Part shown: in pieces, positions 27,490 through 36,186 of the stretch
Numbering within the stretch: position 1 is the stretch's first letter
How the letters are laid out: each line of letters begins with the position of its first letter
Translations under genes and position numbers: made by a program
The notes under the pieces: model-generated
Told to the model about the DNA's origin: nothing
Database searches by the model: none
What the model saw: the letters and a program-made list of their open reading frames with translations, nothing else
Assembly (NCBI RefSeq): GCF_022836495.1
Contig: NZ_BQXM01000030.1
Coordinates: 1-62,222 of the forward strand
Reading direction: 5' to 3'
Length of the DNA stretch: 62,222 bases
Source: Desulforhabdus sp. TSK
Lineage (GTDB): Bacteria; Desulfobacterota; Syntrophobacteria; Syntrophobacterales; Syntrophobacteraceae

Positions 27490-28599
27490 TCAGCGCAGCT
27501 TCAATGTCGCCAGGGAAATGAGCGCCAGGATTCCCGAGACGATCCAAAGCCGGATCACGACTTTGGTTTCGGCCATCCCCTTGTGCTGAAGATTGTGATG
27601 GAGAGGTGCCCGGTAAAAGATCCGGCGCCCTATCCAGCGCACTCCGATCTTATCCTGGATCTGGCTCGTCAGCGCTTCGGACACGAAAAGCCCCCCCAGG
27701 AGGGGAAAGAGCATTTCCTGCTTGAGGAGCACGGAAATGACGGCCATGGTGCCGCCGATGGCCAGGGAGCCCGTATCGCCCATGAAGATCTGGGCCGGGT
27801 AGGCATTATACCACAGGAAGCCCAAACCTGCCCCCAGGAAGGCGGCCCCAAAGATGGCCAATTCCCCGGCGTTGCGCAGGTAGGGGTAGTAGAGGTAGGC
27901 GGAATAAATGCGGTTGCCCTCCACGTAGGCAAAGATCCCCAGGACGCCCACGACGAAAATCGTGGGGGTGATGGCCAGTCCGTCCAGCCCGTCCGTGATG
28001 TTGACGGCATTGGTGACGAAGATGAGGAAAAGGAAGATGAAGAGTCCGTAGAGGTATGGGCCGAAGTCGACGAGGGCGTGTTTATAAAAGGGGATGTACA
28101 CCTTTGTGGCCAATTCCGGGCCCAGGGGGGCATAGGGACCCACGCAGATCCAGGCGAAGAGGAGAGCGAAGCCTCCCTGCAGCAGAAGCTTGCATTTTTC
28201 GGACATGCCGCTGTCCCCACTCTTTCTTCGAACCTTGGCCATATCGTCGTAGAAGCCGATGAGCCCGAACCAGAGCATTCCCGCAATGGAGCAGAGGAGA
28301 AACGGGTTGCGCCAGTTTCCCCAGATGATCATGGAGCAGAGCACCGATCCGACGATGAGAACCCCTCCCATGGTGGGGGTCCCCCGCTTGTCGAACGCGG
28401 AGTCGATGCCCGTTTCTCGAACCTGGTCCAGGAGGCAGCGGCGGTGGACAAAAAGAATGAAATATCGGCTGAAAAGAAAGAGGACAATCACCGCTGTCAG
28501 AGCGGCCATGATGGCCCGGAAGGTGATGTAGTTCACCAGTCGGAAAAAGGAGAAGGTTTCCGAAAGCTGCATGAGAAAGTTACATATTTCGTAAATCAT
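27490..28599 (-). CDS. mraY: MraY-like phospho-N-acetylmuramoyl-pentapeptide transferase, variant His motif
   Basis: The ATG at 28599 overlaps the MurG-HEAT stop by four bases and gives 369 residues, close to the family norm of 360. A longer in-frame start lies inside the upstream gene and was rejected. Ten or so membrane helices are visible. The Mg2+/nucleotide motif NAVNITDGLDGLA and FDKRGTPTMGG are canonical. The third motif, normally PxHHHxE, reads APLHHNLQHKG, so the third histidine is asparagine. MraY joins phospho-MurNAc-pentapeptide to undecaprenyl phosphate to make lipid I in the inner membrane. No other cell-wall synthesis genes of the dcw cluster are in the window, so this may be a second, divergent copy. 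It could act on another lipid-linked sugar. Confidence 0.85.
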   Translation of the reverse strand: MIYEICNFLMQLSETFSFFRLVNYITFRAIMAALTAVIVLFLFSRYFILFVHRRCLLDQVRETGIDSAFDKRGTPTMGGVLIVGSVLCSMIIWGNWRNPFLLCSIAGMLWFGLIGFYDDMAKVRRKSGDSGMSEKCKLLLQGGFALLFAWICVGPYAPLGPELATKVYIPFYKHALVDFGPYLYGLFIFLFLIFVTNAVNITDGLDGLAITPTIFVVGVLGIFAYVEGNRIYSAYLYYPYLRNAGELAIFGAAFLGAGLGFLWYNAYPAQIFMGDTGSLAIGGTMAVISVLLKQEMLFPLLGGLFVSEALTSQIQDKIGVRWIGRRIFYRAPLHHNLQHKGMAETKVVIRLWIVSGILALISLATLKLR

Positions 28600-30821
28600 G
28601 ACATGCGTTTCCTTAAGGCGGTTTCGGGCAGGATTTCGGGAGCGGCATACACGACATTCTCGGACTCTCTTTCGCGGCACAGCTTCTGAAGGGTCTGATA
28701 GGTCTCCTTGATGGAAAAGTGAGGCCGAAAATCCGTTGTCGTGAGGATGAACGACGCGATCTGCTTGAGCAACTCCGGGGAGGGGGCGATGACGCGCCGC
28801 TCCAAAAGGCGTTTGATGCCTTTGAGGGCGGCATCCCGCACCTGCCAGTAGTGAGATTCCTTCAACTGCAGCAGCACGTCCAGGGCGCGGTGGTCCACAC
28901 CGATTTCGCCCACGGCCTTGCCGGCCTCCACGGAGACTTCGAAGCAGGAGTCCTTGAGCCTCTGGATGACGGCCTGGAGCCAGTTATCTTTTCCCACCAG
29001 CTGCGGTCCAAAATGAGCGGCGGCAATGCATGCCTGGGAACGGACTTCGAAGTAGGGATCCTCCATGGCCCGGAGCAGGTGGCGCTCTACCTCGGGATCC
29101 AGCTGATCGAGAATCTGCAGGGCTTGAACGATGTTTCTGCGAATGAAGCCGACCTGCTTGAAATCTCCACCGAAGCACCGCTTGATCCAGGACGTGGGGG
29201 TGGTGTCCGAAAGCATGTGCAGCAGGGTAGGGATCTTTTCACGATACAGGGTCAGCCCGATGAGCTTGACCCCCAGGTTGCGGTCCTGCCAGGGCTCATG
29301 GCTGAGGAGCCCCGCGGCCCGATGCTGGTAGTAGGTGAGATCGTCCTCATCGCCGGCGGCCGAAGCGGGGTTGTAGCCCATAGGGTCCGCCTGGTGCGCC
29401 CGCTGGAGGACCAGGAGCAGCCGGTGGTTGGTGAGGAGCGGCTTGAAGGGGATGGACTTGTATCCCGTCCCGTTGTTGTAGCTGTCATCCTGATACAGTT
29501 CGCTCAGAATGCGCTCCACCGCATGGCGCCGCAAAAACTGCCCGCTGAGTGCCGCCATTTCGTTCAGCCGCTGCGGGCTGTTCAGGAGACGCAGGATCTT
29601 TTCGGCCAGTACTCCTCCTTCCAGCTTTTCCAGGACTTCGCCCTGCTCCACAATGGTGTCTTCGAAGAGGATTTCCGCGCCACCTCCATGCTTCATGGCC
29701 CGTGCGTTCATGACCTGGTGATCTCCGGGGAGATTCGCCTTGGGGATGAGGATGGCCGGCTTTCCCAGCTGGGATATTTCATTGAGGCTGCCCGCGCCGC
29801 TGCGGCAGACGATGAGATCACTGATGGAGTAAACGTTTCCAATGTTATGAAAATAATCCTGTCGATAGTAGAAGGTGTCGAGCATGGCCCGCTCTTCCGG
29901 CTCGAACGAGGCTTCCAGGCGTGCCCTCGTGTCCGCGGCGGCATCGTAGCCCCCGGCTTGATTGAGGCCCATGCCGTGGACGATGAAAAGGCGGTCGCGG
30001 TGGGGGAGCAGGTGTCGCAGGGCATCGACAAGGGCGCGGTTGATGGTGCGGGCGCCCTGGGAGCCTCCGAAAGCGAACACCACCTGGCGGCCGGGGGGAA
30101 GGGTGAATGAAAGGTCTTTCTGGGCTTCTTCCCTGGGTTTGAGAGCGATGGAACCGCGGATGGGGTATCCCACCACGACGCCGTTCTTCTTGAAAAAGGA
30201 AAGCGTCTGAGGAAAGGTGAGGAGCACCCGGTCCACCCACCGTCCCAGGAAGGCGTTGAGCTGTCCGGGAATGCTGTTCTGTTCGTGAAGGAATATTTTC
30301 GTGGGTGAAAGGCGCAGCGCCTGCAATATCAGCGTGGCGATGATGATGGGCGCGCTCACATACCCCCCCGTGGCAACGACCCAGCGGGGCGCGAAGCGAA
30401 ACAGAATGAAAAGAGACTGGACGACTCCCAGGGACAAACGGCAGAGAAACCTCAGGGTGCGGAAGGAAGGTCTCAGGCCGGGAAAGCCCTCCGAGGAAAC
30501 AAATACCAGTGGGTAGCCTACGCGCCGCACAATGACGGCTTCGGCTTTGCCACGCACTCCAACGTAGAGGAATTGAGTGTCCGGGTCACGTTTCTTGATC
30601 CCTTCGGCAATGGCCAGGGCTGGATTGACGTGCCCGCCTGTACCTCCGCCCGTCAGGATGACCCGCGGCTCGCTCTCGGCCAGGCGGCGCCATCGCCGGG
30701 AAGCCAGGACAATGAGCCCCACAAGCAAAACGAAAACCAACACAAAAGCAACGATCAGTGAACTTTGCACAACGGTGTACTCTAAATGAAAAAAGTTATT
30801 GGGGTGCACGCTAAAAAACAC
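28596..30821 (-). CDS. murG: MurG-like glycosyltransferase with N-terminal anchor and C-terminal HEAT-like repeats
   Basis: This 741-residue protein is about twice the normal MurG length. Residues 20-42 form a membrane anchor (SLIVAFVLVFVLLVGLIVLA). Residues 52 to about 430 are a GT28 MurG domain with GGGTGGHVNPALAIAEG at 58-74, ATGGYVSAP, HEQNSIPG, FGGSQGARTIN and the acceptor/UDP-binding CRSGAGSLNEIS...GDHQVMNA. Residues about 470-720 are alpha-helical with HEAT-like units (for example YFEVRSQACIAAAHFG, CFEVSVEAGKAVGEIG and YWQVRDAALKGIKRLL). MurG adds GlcNAc to lipid I. The repeat tail is not part of the normal enzyme and may mediate protein docking. It is coupled to mraY by a four-base overlap. 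Confidence 0.88.
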   Translation of the reverse strand: MFFSVHPNNFFHLEYTVVQSSLIVAFVLVFVLLVGLIVLASRRWRRLAESEPRVILTGGGTGGHVNPALAIAEGIKKRDPDTQFLYVGVRGKAEAVIVRRVGYPLVFVSSEGFPGLRPSFRTLRFLCRLSLGVVQSLFILFRFAPRWVVATGGYVSAPIIIATLILQALRLSPTKIFLHEQNSIPGQLNAFLGRWVDRVLLTFPQTLSFFKKNGVVVGYPIRGSIALKPREEAQKDLSFTLPPGRQVVFAFGGSQGARTINRALVDALRHLLPHRDRLFIVHGMGLNQAGGYDAAADTRARLEASFEPEERAMLDTFYYRQDYFHNIGNVYSISDLIVCRSGAGSLNEISQLGKPAILIPKANLPGDHQVMNARAMKHGGGAEILFEDTIVEQGEVLEKLEGGVLAEKILRLLNSPQRLNEMAALSGQFLRRHAVERILSELYQDDSYNNGTGYKSIPFKPLLTNHRLLLVLQRAHQADPMGYNPASAAGDEDDLTYYQHRAAGLLSHEPWQDRNLGVKLIGLTLYREKIPTLLHMLSDTTPTSWIKRCFGGDFKQVGFIRRNIVQALQILDQLDPEVERHLLRAMEDPYFEVRSQACIAAAHFGPQLVGKDNWLQAVIQRLKDSCFEVSVEAGKAVGEIGVDHRALDVLLQLKESHYWQVRDAALKGIKRLLERRVIAPSPELLKQIASFILTTTDFRPHFSIKETYQTLQKLCRERESENVVYAAPEILPETALRKRMS

Positions 30822-30853
30822 CGATGCCCCCCAACGAGCGCCGATATTTCCTT

Positions 30854-30877
30854 CAGCGTCCGTCAGCGTCCGTCAGC
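30854..30877. repeat. Short tandem repeat (10-mer AGCGTCCGTC)
   Basis: AGCGTCCGTC occurs twice head to tail, followed by AGCG, in the 84-bp gap between the Sua5-type gene and the MurG gene. A related run in opposite orientation (GAGGACGCTGACGGGCG near 39188) lies before pyrE, so this is probably a dispersed repeat family. Confidence 0.5.
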
Positions 30878-30905
30878 GCGCATCAGCCAGCGTTTTCAGC
30901 GTCCT

Positions 30906-31589
30906 TTATGCTTCACACCTGTTTTTCACCTCATCCCAGGGCAAGACTCCTTCACGCACCAGGCGCGGCGGGCGTACGCTCACATCCACGATGGTGGAAG
31001 GCGCTCCTCCGGGAAGGCGGCCCCCATGGAGCACCCCGTCCACCCGGTGGAGCAGCGACTCCGAGAGGTCTTCGGGATTGCTGCACGCCGGCTCTCCGGA
31101 CGTGTTGGCGCTCGTTGAAATCAAAAGTCCCCCCACGGCTGCCGCAAGGGCTGTTGCGACGGGGTGCGAGGAGATGCGAACGGCGATTTTTCCGGTCTGC
31201 GCGTGGAGAGTGGAAGGCAGGGCAGGGGACGCGGGGAGGATCAGGGTCAGGGGCCCGGGCCAGAAAGCGCCGGCCAGTTTTTGGGCGGTGGAAGGCCAAT
31301 CCCCCACAGCGCTGCGGAGGCTGTCCATCCGGGATGCGATGAGGGGAAGGGGTTTGTGAAAGCTCCTCCCCTTGATCTGAAAGATGTGTTCTATGGCGGC
31401 TTCCCTCATGGGATCCCCCCCCAGTCCATAGAAGGTTTCAGTAGGATAGACGATGACTCCTCCCTCACGCACAAGGGCAGCTGCGGCATCTATCGCCGTC
31501 GCTTCCGGCCGGGCGGGGTCCACCTTCCATACGGGGCAGTTTGACATGGGAGCGAAAGATACCATGACGTTTTCGAAAAGGCCATCCAA
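30906..31589 (-). CDS. L-threonylcarbamoyladenylate synthase (Sua5/YciO/YrdC family)
   Basis: The 227-residue translation has the YrdC fold signature: GGVIVYPTETFYGLGGDPMRE near 43-63, KGRSFHKPLPLIA near 73-85, FWPGPLTLILPA near 110 and SANTSGEPAC near 160. The enzyme makes threonylcarbamoyl-AMP for the t6A37 modification of ANN-reading tRNAs. Three in-frame ATGs (31589, 31565, 31547) are possible. The last, before MSNCPVWKVDP, best matches family length, but none has a clear ribosome site. It lies 23 bases after purE on the same strand. Confidence 0.93.
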   Translation of the reverse strand: MDGLFENVMVSFAPMSNCPVWKVDPARPEATAIDAAAALVREGGVIVYPTETFYGLGGDPMREAAIEHIFQIKGRSFHKPLPLIASRMDSLRSAVGDWPSTAQKLAGAFWPGPLTLILPASPALPSTLHAQTGKIAVRISSHPVATALAAAVGGLLISTSANTSGEPACSNPEDLSESLLHRVDGVLHGGRLPGGAPSTIVDVSVRPPRLVREGVLPWDEVKNRCEA

Positions 31590-31612
31590 ATGCCGGTTCC
31601 CGAGGGAACCGA

Positions 31613-32158
31613 CTATTTCCCCTTGGGAGCCGATTTCCGTGCAGCCAGATAGTCTTCCAGCTTGCGGTTCTTCTCGCCCACAACCTCCTCGGCCATTTTC
31701 CTTTTATGCGCGTGCAGCTTTTCGGCGAGCAGGGGGTCCTGGAGGGCCAGGATCTGCACGGCGAACAGGGCTGCATTCCGGGCGCCGCCCTTGCCGATGG
31801 CCATGGTGGCGACGGGAATGCCGGGAGGCATCTGTACGGTGGACAGCAGCGAATCCATCCCCTGCAGCGGCGATGAATCGATGGGAACGCCCAGGACCGG
31901 CAGAATGGTTTCCGCGGCGATGACTCCCGCCAGGTGCGCGGCCCAGCCGGCTCCGGCGATGAGGACTTGCAATCCGCGCTCAGCGGCGGTCTTTACGTAG
32001 GCCGCCGTCGCTCCGGGCGAGCGGTGGGCCGAAAGAATCCGGACTTCGTAGGGGACTTCAAAGCCATCCAGGGCCTTGAAGGCCTCTTCCATGATGGGAA
32101 GATCCGAATCGCTCCCCATGACAATGCCCACCAGGGGGGCATCCTTCTTCTGACTCAT
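31613..32158 (-). CDS. purE: N5-carboxyaminoimidazole ribonucleotide mutase (PurE class I)
   Basis: A 181-residue PurE with complete motifs: [16 protein letters not shown] (about 11-26), RILSAHRSP (about 41-49), [47 protein letters not shown] in the expected order, and [12 protein letters not shown]. It moves the carboxyl group of N5-CAIR to form CAIR in purine synthesis. The usual GGAAHLPG reads GWAAHLAG. The last 25 residues are a basic tail longer than in E. coli. It follows purD by 34 bases. Confidence 0.94.
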   Translation of the reverse strand: MSQKKDAPLVGIVMGSDSDLPIMEEAFKALDGFEVPYEVRILSAHRSPGATAAYVKTAAERGLQVLIAGAGWAAHLAGVIAAETILPVLGVPIDSSPLQGMDSLLSTVQMPPGIPVATMAIGKGGARNAALFAVQILALQDPLLAEKLHAHKRKMAEEVVGEKNRKLEDYLAARKSAPKGK

Positions 32159-32192
32159 TGCTGCAAGACTCCCTGCAATGTTGGCGGAGCGC

Positions 32193-33488
32193 TCATTCCC
32201 TGCCGATGTCGCTGCGGCAGTAAAGGCCTTCGAACGAGACCTTTTCCATTTCTCTGTAAGCGATTTCCCGGGCTTGAGCCAGGGTGTCCCCCGTGCTCAC
32301 AAGGCAGAGAACCCGGCCGCCTGTCGTCACCAGCCGCCCGGCCTCGTCCCAGCCCGTTCCCGAATGAAAGACCTGGCATTCTGGGGAGATGCGGTCCAGC
32401 CCCGTGATGGGCAGGCCGATCTTGTAGCGTTCCGGGTAGCCTTTGTACCAGCCTTTTTTACCCTTGGTTCGACCGCTGACGGCAATGAGACAGAGCCTGT
32501 AGCGCGGGTCCCATTCCGGTTGAAGGTCCTGGAGGCGTCCGTTCAGTATGGCTTCACACACGTCCACCAGGTCGGTTTTTAAGCGGGGGAGAATCACCTG
32601 GGCCTCGGGGTCTCCGAGGCGTATGTTGATTTCGAGGACATGGGGAACAATGTTTTCGCCTTCTCCCGTCAGCATGAGTCCCAGGTAGAGGATCCCCCGA
32701 TAAAGGAACCCGTACTTCTCCCGGACCCCCGCGATGAGGGGCTCGGCCACCTGTGACATGATCTTATGGACGAGGGATTCGTCCAGCCAGGGGTGGGGCG
32801 AATAGGATCCCATGCCGCCGGTGTTCTTGCCTGTATCGTTGTCTTGAGCCCGTTTGTAGTCCTGGGCGGCTACCATGGGGACAAGGGTGTAGCCGTCGGT
32901 GAAGCAGAAAAAGGAGAGCTCGCGGCCGTAGAGTCGCTGCTCGATGTCTACCCGCTCCCCGGCGTCTCCAAAAATACGTTCTTCCATGATGGCCCGAATG
33001 GCTTCTTGAGCGTCTTCAACCCCGTCGCAGACGAGGGCTCCCTTGCCCGCCGCCAGGCCGTCGGCTTTCACCACGACGGGATAACCCACTTGGCGAACAT
33101 AGGCCCTGGCCTGTTCGGGGTCGGAAAACACGGCAAACTCGGGAACGGGAATCCCCAGCTCCCTCAGGAGGATTTTCGTGTCGCATTTGCTCGATTCCAG
33201 TCGGCTCGCCCTCCGGCTGGGGCCGACGATGGCCAGTCCACGGCTTTCGAAAAGGTCCACGATCCCCGAAGAAAGGGGTTTTTCGGGCCCCACGAAGGTG
33301 AGATCTATCTTTTCCTTCTCCGCAAAATCGGCCATGGCCTCCACGGTCTGCGCGTCGACACAGGTGGCGATTTCCGCAATGCCCGCATTTCCGTGAGCCA
33401 CATAAACCTGCTTGACCCGGTCGCTTTGGGCGAATTTCCAGGCGATGGCATGGTCTCTGCCGCCGCTTCCAATGACAAGTACTTTCAT
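32193..33488 (-). CDS. purD: Phosphoribosylamine-glycine ligase
   Basis: This 431-residue ATP-grasp enzyme starts MKVLVIGSGGRDHAIAWKFAQS, the family N-terminus. Other visible motifs are FVGPEKPLSSGIVD, GYPVVVKADGLAAGKGALVC (ATP-grasp lysine segment), NTGGMGSYSPHPWL, YRGILYLGLML and NIRLGDPEAQVILPRL (metal-binding acidic loop). It makes glycinamide ribonucleotide, the second step of purine synthesis. It lies between the IMP cyclohydrolase gene and purE in one minus-strand run. Confidence 0.97.
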   Translation of the reverse strand: MKVLVIGSGGRDHAIAWKFAQSDRVKQVYVAHGNAGIAEIATCVDAQTVEAMADFAEKEKIDLTFVGPEKPLSSGIVDLFESRGLAIVGPSRRASRLESSKCDTKILLRELGIPVPEFAVFSDPEQARAYVRQVGYPVVVKADGLAAGKGALVCDGVEDAQEAIRAIMEERIFGDAGERVDIEQRLYGRELSFFCFTDGYTLVPMVAAQDYKRAQDNDTGKNTGGMGSYSPHPWLDESLVHKIMSQVAEPLIAGVREKYGFLYRGILYLGLMLTGEGENIVPHVLEINIRLGDPEAQVILPRLKTDLVDVCEAILNGRLQDLQPEWDPRYRLCLIAVSGRTKGKKGWYKGYPERYKIGLPITGLDRISPECQVFHSGTGWDEAGRLVTTGGRVLCLVSTGDTLAQAREIAYREMEKVSFEGLYCRSDIGRE

Positions 33489-33516
33489 GAAGGGTCTCTC
33501 TCCAGGTGCAGGACGC

Positions 33517-34122
33517 TCAGGAATTGTCGCGGGTCACTTCCTGCAGGTATTCACAGATGTTGCCGTCGTAAGTGTGCGTCAGGCAGAAGGCCTTGCAGGC
33601 CAGTTTGAGGCTGGTCTTGCGGGACACGTGTCCCCCCGAGCGCTTCATTTCTTCCAGGATGACGGGATAGTCGTCCGGGTCCGTCACAACGGCCACGTCA
33701 CGGGAATTCTTGGCGGCGGCCCGTATGAGGGTCGGTCCGCCGATATCGATGTTTTCGATGGCCTCTTCCAGCGTGCAGCCGGGTCGCGCAACCGTTTTGG
33801 CAAAGGCGTAGAGATTCACCACCACCATGTCGATAGGCTCGATGCCGTGCTGCTCCATGGTCTTGATGTGGGCTTCGTTGTCGCGGATTCCGAGAATGCC
33901 CCCGTGAATCTTGGGATGCAGGGTTTTTACCCGCCCGTCAAGCATTTCCGGGAAACCGGTGTGGTCCGAAACTTCCATGATATCGATGCCCCTGTCTCGC
34001 AGCAGGCGGGCCGTGCCCCCTGTGGAGAGCATGTGAACCCCCATGCTCTTGAGACCCTGGGCGAATTCCGCGAGGCCGGTCTTGTCCGTGACGCTCAAGA
34101 GTGCGCGACGAATTTTGAACAT
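33517..34122 (-). CDS. Stand-alone IMP cyclohydrolase (PurH N-terminal domain only)
   Basis: The 201-residue protein matches only the MGS-like inosinicase half of bifunctional Pur[18 protein letters not shown] at the N-terminus, [14 protein letters not shown], the [22 protein letters not shown] loop (about 58-79), VVVNLYAF and [17 protein letters not shown]. The AICAR transformylase domain of about 320 residues is absent, and the gene ends cleanly before purD. The enzyme closes FAICAR to IMP. The formyl transfer must be done by a separate protein elsewhere, as in some Desulfobacterota and archaea. Confidence 0.93.
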   Translation of the reverse strand: MFKIRRALLSVTDKTGLAEFAQGLKSMGVHMLSTGGTARLLRDRGIDIMEVSDHTGFPEMLDGRVKTLHPKIHGGILGIRDNEAHIKTMEQHGIEPIDMVVVNLYAFAKTVARPGCTLEEAIENIDIGGPTLIRAAAKNSRDVAVVTDPDDYPVILEEMKRSGGHVSRKTSLKLACKAFCLTHTYDGNICEYLQEVTRDNS

Positions 34123-34200
34123 AATCCCCCTCCTGGGAAGCGGCGGCGTTAGGGATGCCGTTTCCGGGTATCCGGATTTATCGCGACAAAAGATCGCGGA

Positions 34201-34956
34201 CTATTTGTCCTTTGCCAGCAGCCGTGTGAAAAGAGCGTCTGCCGCTTTCACGATGGGAGCATCCGCGGGAAGCATGCTCGTCGGCTTTCCCTCCATGTCG
34301 AATTGAGCCAGAAGGGGATCGGCGGGCAGAATGGTGATCTGGTCTTTACTGAAGGTGTCGAGAACGTCCTGGGGCCACGATGTGGGCTCCGCCTGGAGCT
34401 GATTGACCACCAGGGCCGTCTGGTTGACCCGTATGGGAAGACTTTTTACCAGATCCATGATGCGGCAGGCCGCCGTTAAGCCGCGTCGGCTGGGGTCTGA
34501 AACCAGCAGGAGCAGGTCGACGTCCTTCTGGGTGAGGCGGCTGAAATGCTCCATCCCCGCTTCGTTGTCCACGACGAGATAATCGTAGTTTTTCATCAGG
34601 CGGTCGATGAGGCTGCTCAGCAGATTGTTGGCCGCGCAGTAACATCCGGCACCCTCGGGGCGTCCCATGGCGATGAGATCGAAGCCGTCCCCTTCCACGA
34701 GGGCCTGCTCCATTTTCATTTCCATGAAGACATCCTTCGTCATTCCCGACGGGACGTCTTTCTTCATCATTTCCCGGGCGTCCGACAAGGTTTCCTCGAG
34801 CTTCACACCCAGGACGTCATTGAGATTCGAATTGGCATCGGCATCGATGGCCAGGACGGGCTTCATGCCGTTTTTGATCATATAACGGATCAAGAGTCCC
34901 GCGATGGTCGTCTTGCCGGTACCGCCTTTTCCCCCAAAAGCAACTGTAATTCCCAC
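34201..34956 (-). CDS. cooC: CooC-type nickel-insertion ATPase for CO dehydrogenase
   Basis: A 251-residue MinD/SIMIBI-class ATPase. The deviant Walker A is GGKGGTGKTT (residues 8-17). Switch I has AIDADANSNLNDVLG. The CooC-specific metal-binding CXC is in GAGCYCAANNLLSS near 105-118, and Walker B is YDYLVVDNEAGMEH. Family members load Ni into the C-cluster of CO dehydrogenase at a dimer interface. No CO dehydrogenase gene is in the window. The gap to the IMP cyclohydrolase gene is 78 bases, and co-transcription is possible. Confidence 0.93.
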   Translation of the reverse strand: MGITVAFGGKGGTGKTTIAGLLIRYMIKNGMKPVLAIDADANSNLNDVLGVKLEETLSDAREMMKKDVPSGMTKDVFMEMKMEQALVEGDGFDLIAMGRPEGAGCYCAANNLLSSLIDRLMKNYDYLVVDNEAGMEHFSRLTQKDVDLLLLVSDPSRRGLTAACRIMDLVKSLPIRVNQTALVVNQLQAEPTSWPQDVLDTFSKDQITILPADPLLAQFDMEGKPTSMLPADAPIVKAADALFTRLLAKDK

Positions 34957-35076
34957 TGAAAAACCTCCATGAAAATTCCGTGATGAAATGAATCCAAATC
35001 TATGGCGTATGGGCAGCCCTGCCGGCTTTCCTGCCCTCTGCCGCTCGTATCGAGCAGGAAATGTCCCCCCGGCGAC

Positions 35077-35496
35077 TCATTCCCTGGCCAGGAAAAGCCA
35101 CAGGGCCGTGTAGAAGCCCCACACCGCATTGTAGAGACAGACAAACACCGGAGTGAGCGTCCCGAGGGCCAGTCCGAACATGCCTTTGTCCTGAAAAACG
35201 GGAAAAACCACCAGGAGCTGAAACAGGGTAGGGATAAAACTGAAAAGAATGCCGCGGCTGAAAACCCCCGTCCAGAATCCGCTTCTCCAGAAAGGCACGG
35301 CAAAGACCAGCCCCCAGATCCCTCCCCAGACAAGACGCGCATAAAGGTAAGTCGCGCTCCATTTGGGTGCAATACCGACCCCGAGCTGCTGCGGAATGCC
35401 CCTGCGGCCCAGGTACCAGACCACCCACGAGTTGACCAGGGCACCCACGCAACCTGCGGCAAAACAGATGCTGAGGCGACTCATGAGGGTGCTCAC
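35077..35496 (-). CDS. Small integral membrane protein, unknown family
   Basis: The 139-residue translation has four hydrophobic helices: ICFAAGCVGALVNSWVVWYLG, YARLVWGGIWGLVFAVPFW, ILFSFIPTLFQLLVVFPVF and TPVFVCLYNAVWGFYTALWLF. Glycines and tryptophans are frequent and there are few charges. I do not recognise the family. It is transcribed toward cooC with a 120-bp gap. An alternative ATG four codons in (35484) is equally likely. Confidence 0.6.
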   Translation of the reverse strand: MSTLMSRLSICFAAGCVGALVNSWVVWYLGRRGIPQQLGVGIAPKWSATYLYARLVWGGIWGLVFAVPFWRSGFWTGVFSRGILFSFIPTLFQLLVVFPVFQDKGMFGLALGTLTPVFVCLYNAVWGFYTALWLFLARE

Positions 35497-35576
35497 GCGG
35501 TTTTACCCTCCATTATCCAGCGAATACATCAAAACGTGTGATTCCTAAAGAGTCGGAGATATAAACTAAAACGATG

Positions 35577-35605
35577 TTGATAACATAACATTTAAGTTTT
35601 ATAAA
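35577..35605 (+). promoter_or_regulatory. Sigma-70-type promoter candidate
   Basis: TTGATA (35577) and TATAAA (35600) are separated by exactly 17 bases in an AT-rich gap between divergent genes. They face the plus-strand membrane protein and two-component operon beginning at 35677. The match and spacing are close to consensus, but there is no experimental support. Confidence 0.55.
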
Positions 35606-35676
35606 GCGCTATCCGAAAAGAATTGACCCTGGAGCTGCTTTTGCAGCGGGCTTTGCCCATGAGGGATTGCCGGATC

Positions 35677-36186
35677 ATGAGGACCTCCAAAACCACGCCC
35701 TGTCTCGGTGCCTTTCATATCCTTGAAAGTGTCCTCTGCCTCTCGTGTGTCCTGCTGTCGGCGCAGACCGCCGAGGCCACCCAGGTCCATACCGCCTCCG
35801 AAGGGCTCTATGTCCATCAGATCGCTCATTTGTTTTTCCTCTTTTCCATGGGAATCCTCGTTTACTGGCTGCGGCAAAGAAGCCTGGTGCAGGAGACCGG
35901 GTGGCGCTTTGTGCAATATGCCGCCTTCCTGTTCATGCTCTGGAATGCGGATGCCTTCATCGCCCACTACCTGGATGGGCGGGGGGTCGTCTTTGAAACC
36001 ATCAACGCCGGCCACTGGAACGGCTGGGTGGACCTCGGTGAAGATCCCGAGGGTTTGGCCGTTTTGTACTACCTGGCCAAGATGGACCACCTGCTGAGTG
36101 TTCCCGCGATCGTTTGCCTCTACCTGGGGCTGCGGGAGCTCCTTCGGAGGGCGGGAGCCTCCCGGCCCACGGAACCGGCGCCATGA
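35677..36186 (+). CDS. Membrane protein coupled to a sensor kinase, unknown function
   Basis: Start 35677 gives 169 residues. Two earlier in-frame starts exist (35623, 35659). The N-terminus looks like a signal or first helix (ILESVLCLSCVLLSAQTAEA). Further helices are HQIAHLFFLFSMGILVYWL, FVQYAAFLFMLWNADAFIAHYL and HLLSVPAIVCLYLGLREL. Histidines at helix ends (HTASEGLYVHQIAH, DAFIAHY, KMDHLL) might bind heme or metal, which is inference. The stop overlaps the kinase start by four bases, so it probably works with the kinase, perhaps as a sensory partner. Confidence 0.65.
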   Translation: MRTSKTTPCLGAFHILESVLCLSCVLLSAQTAEATQVHTASEGLYVHQIAHLFFLFSMGILVYWLRQRSLVQETGWRFVQYAAFLFMLWNADAFIAHYLDGRGVVFETINAGHWNGWVDLGEDPEGLAVLYYLAKMDHLLSVPAIVCLYLGLRELLRRAGASRPTEPAP

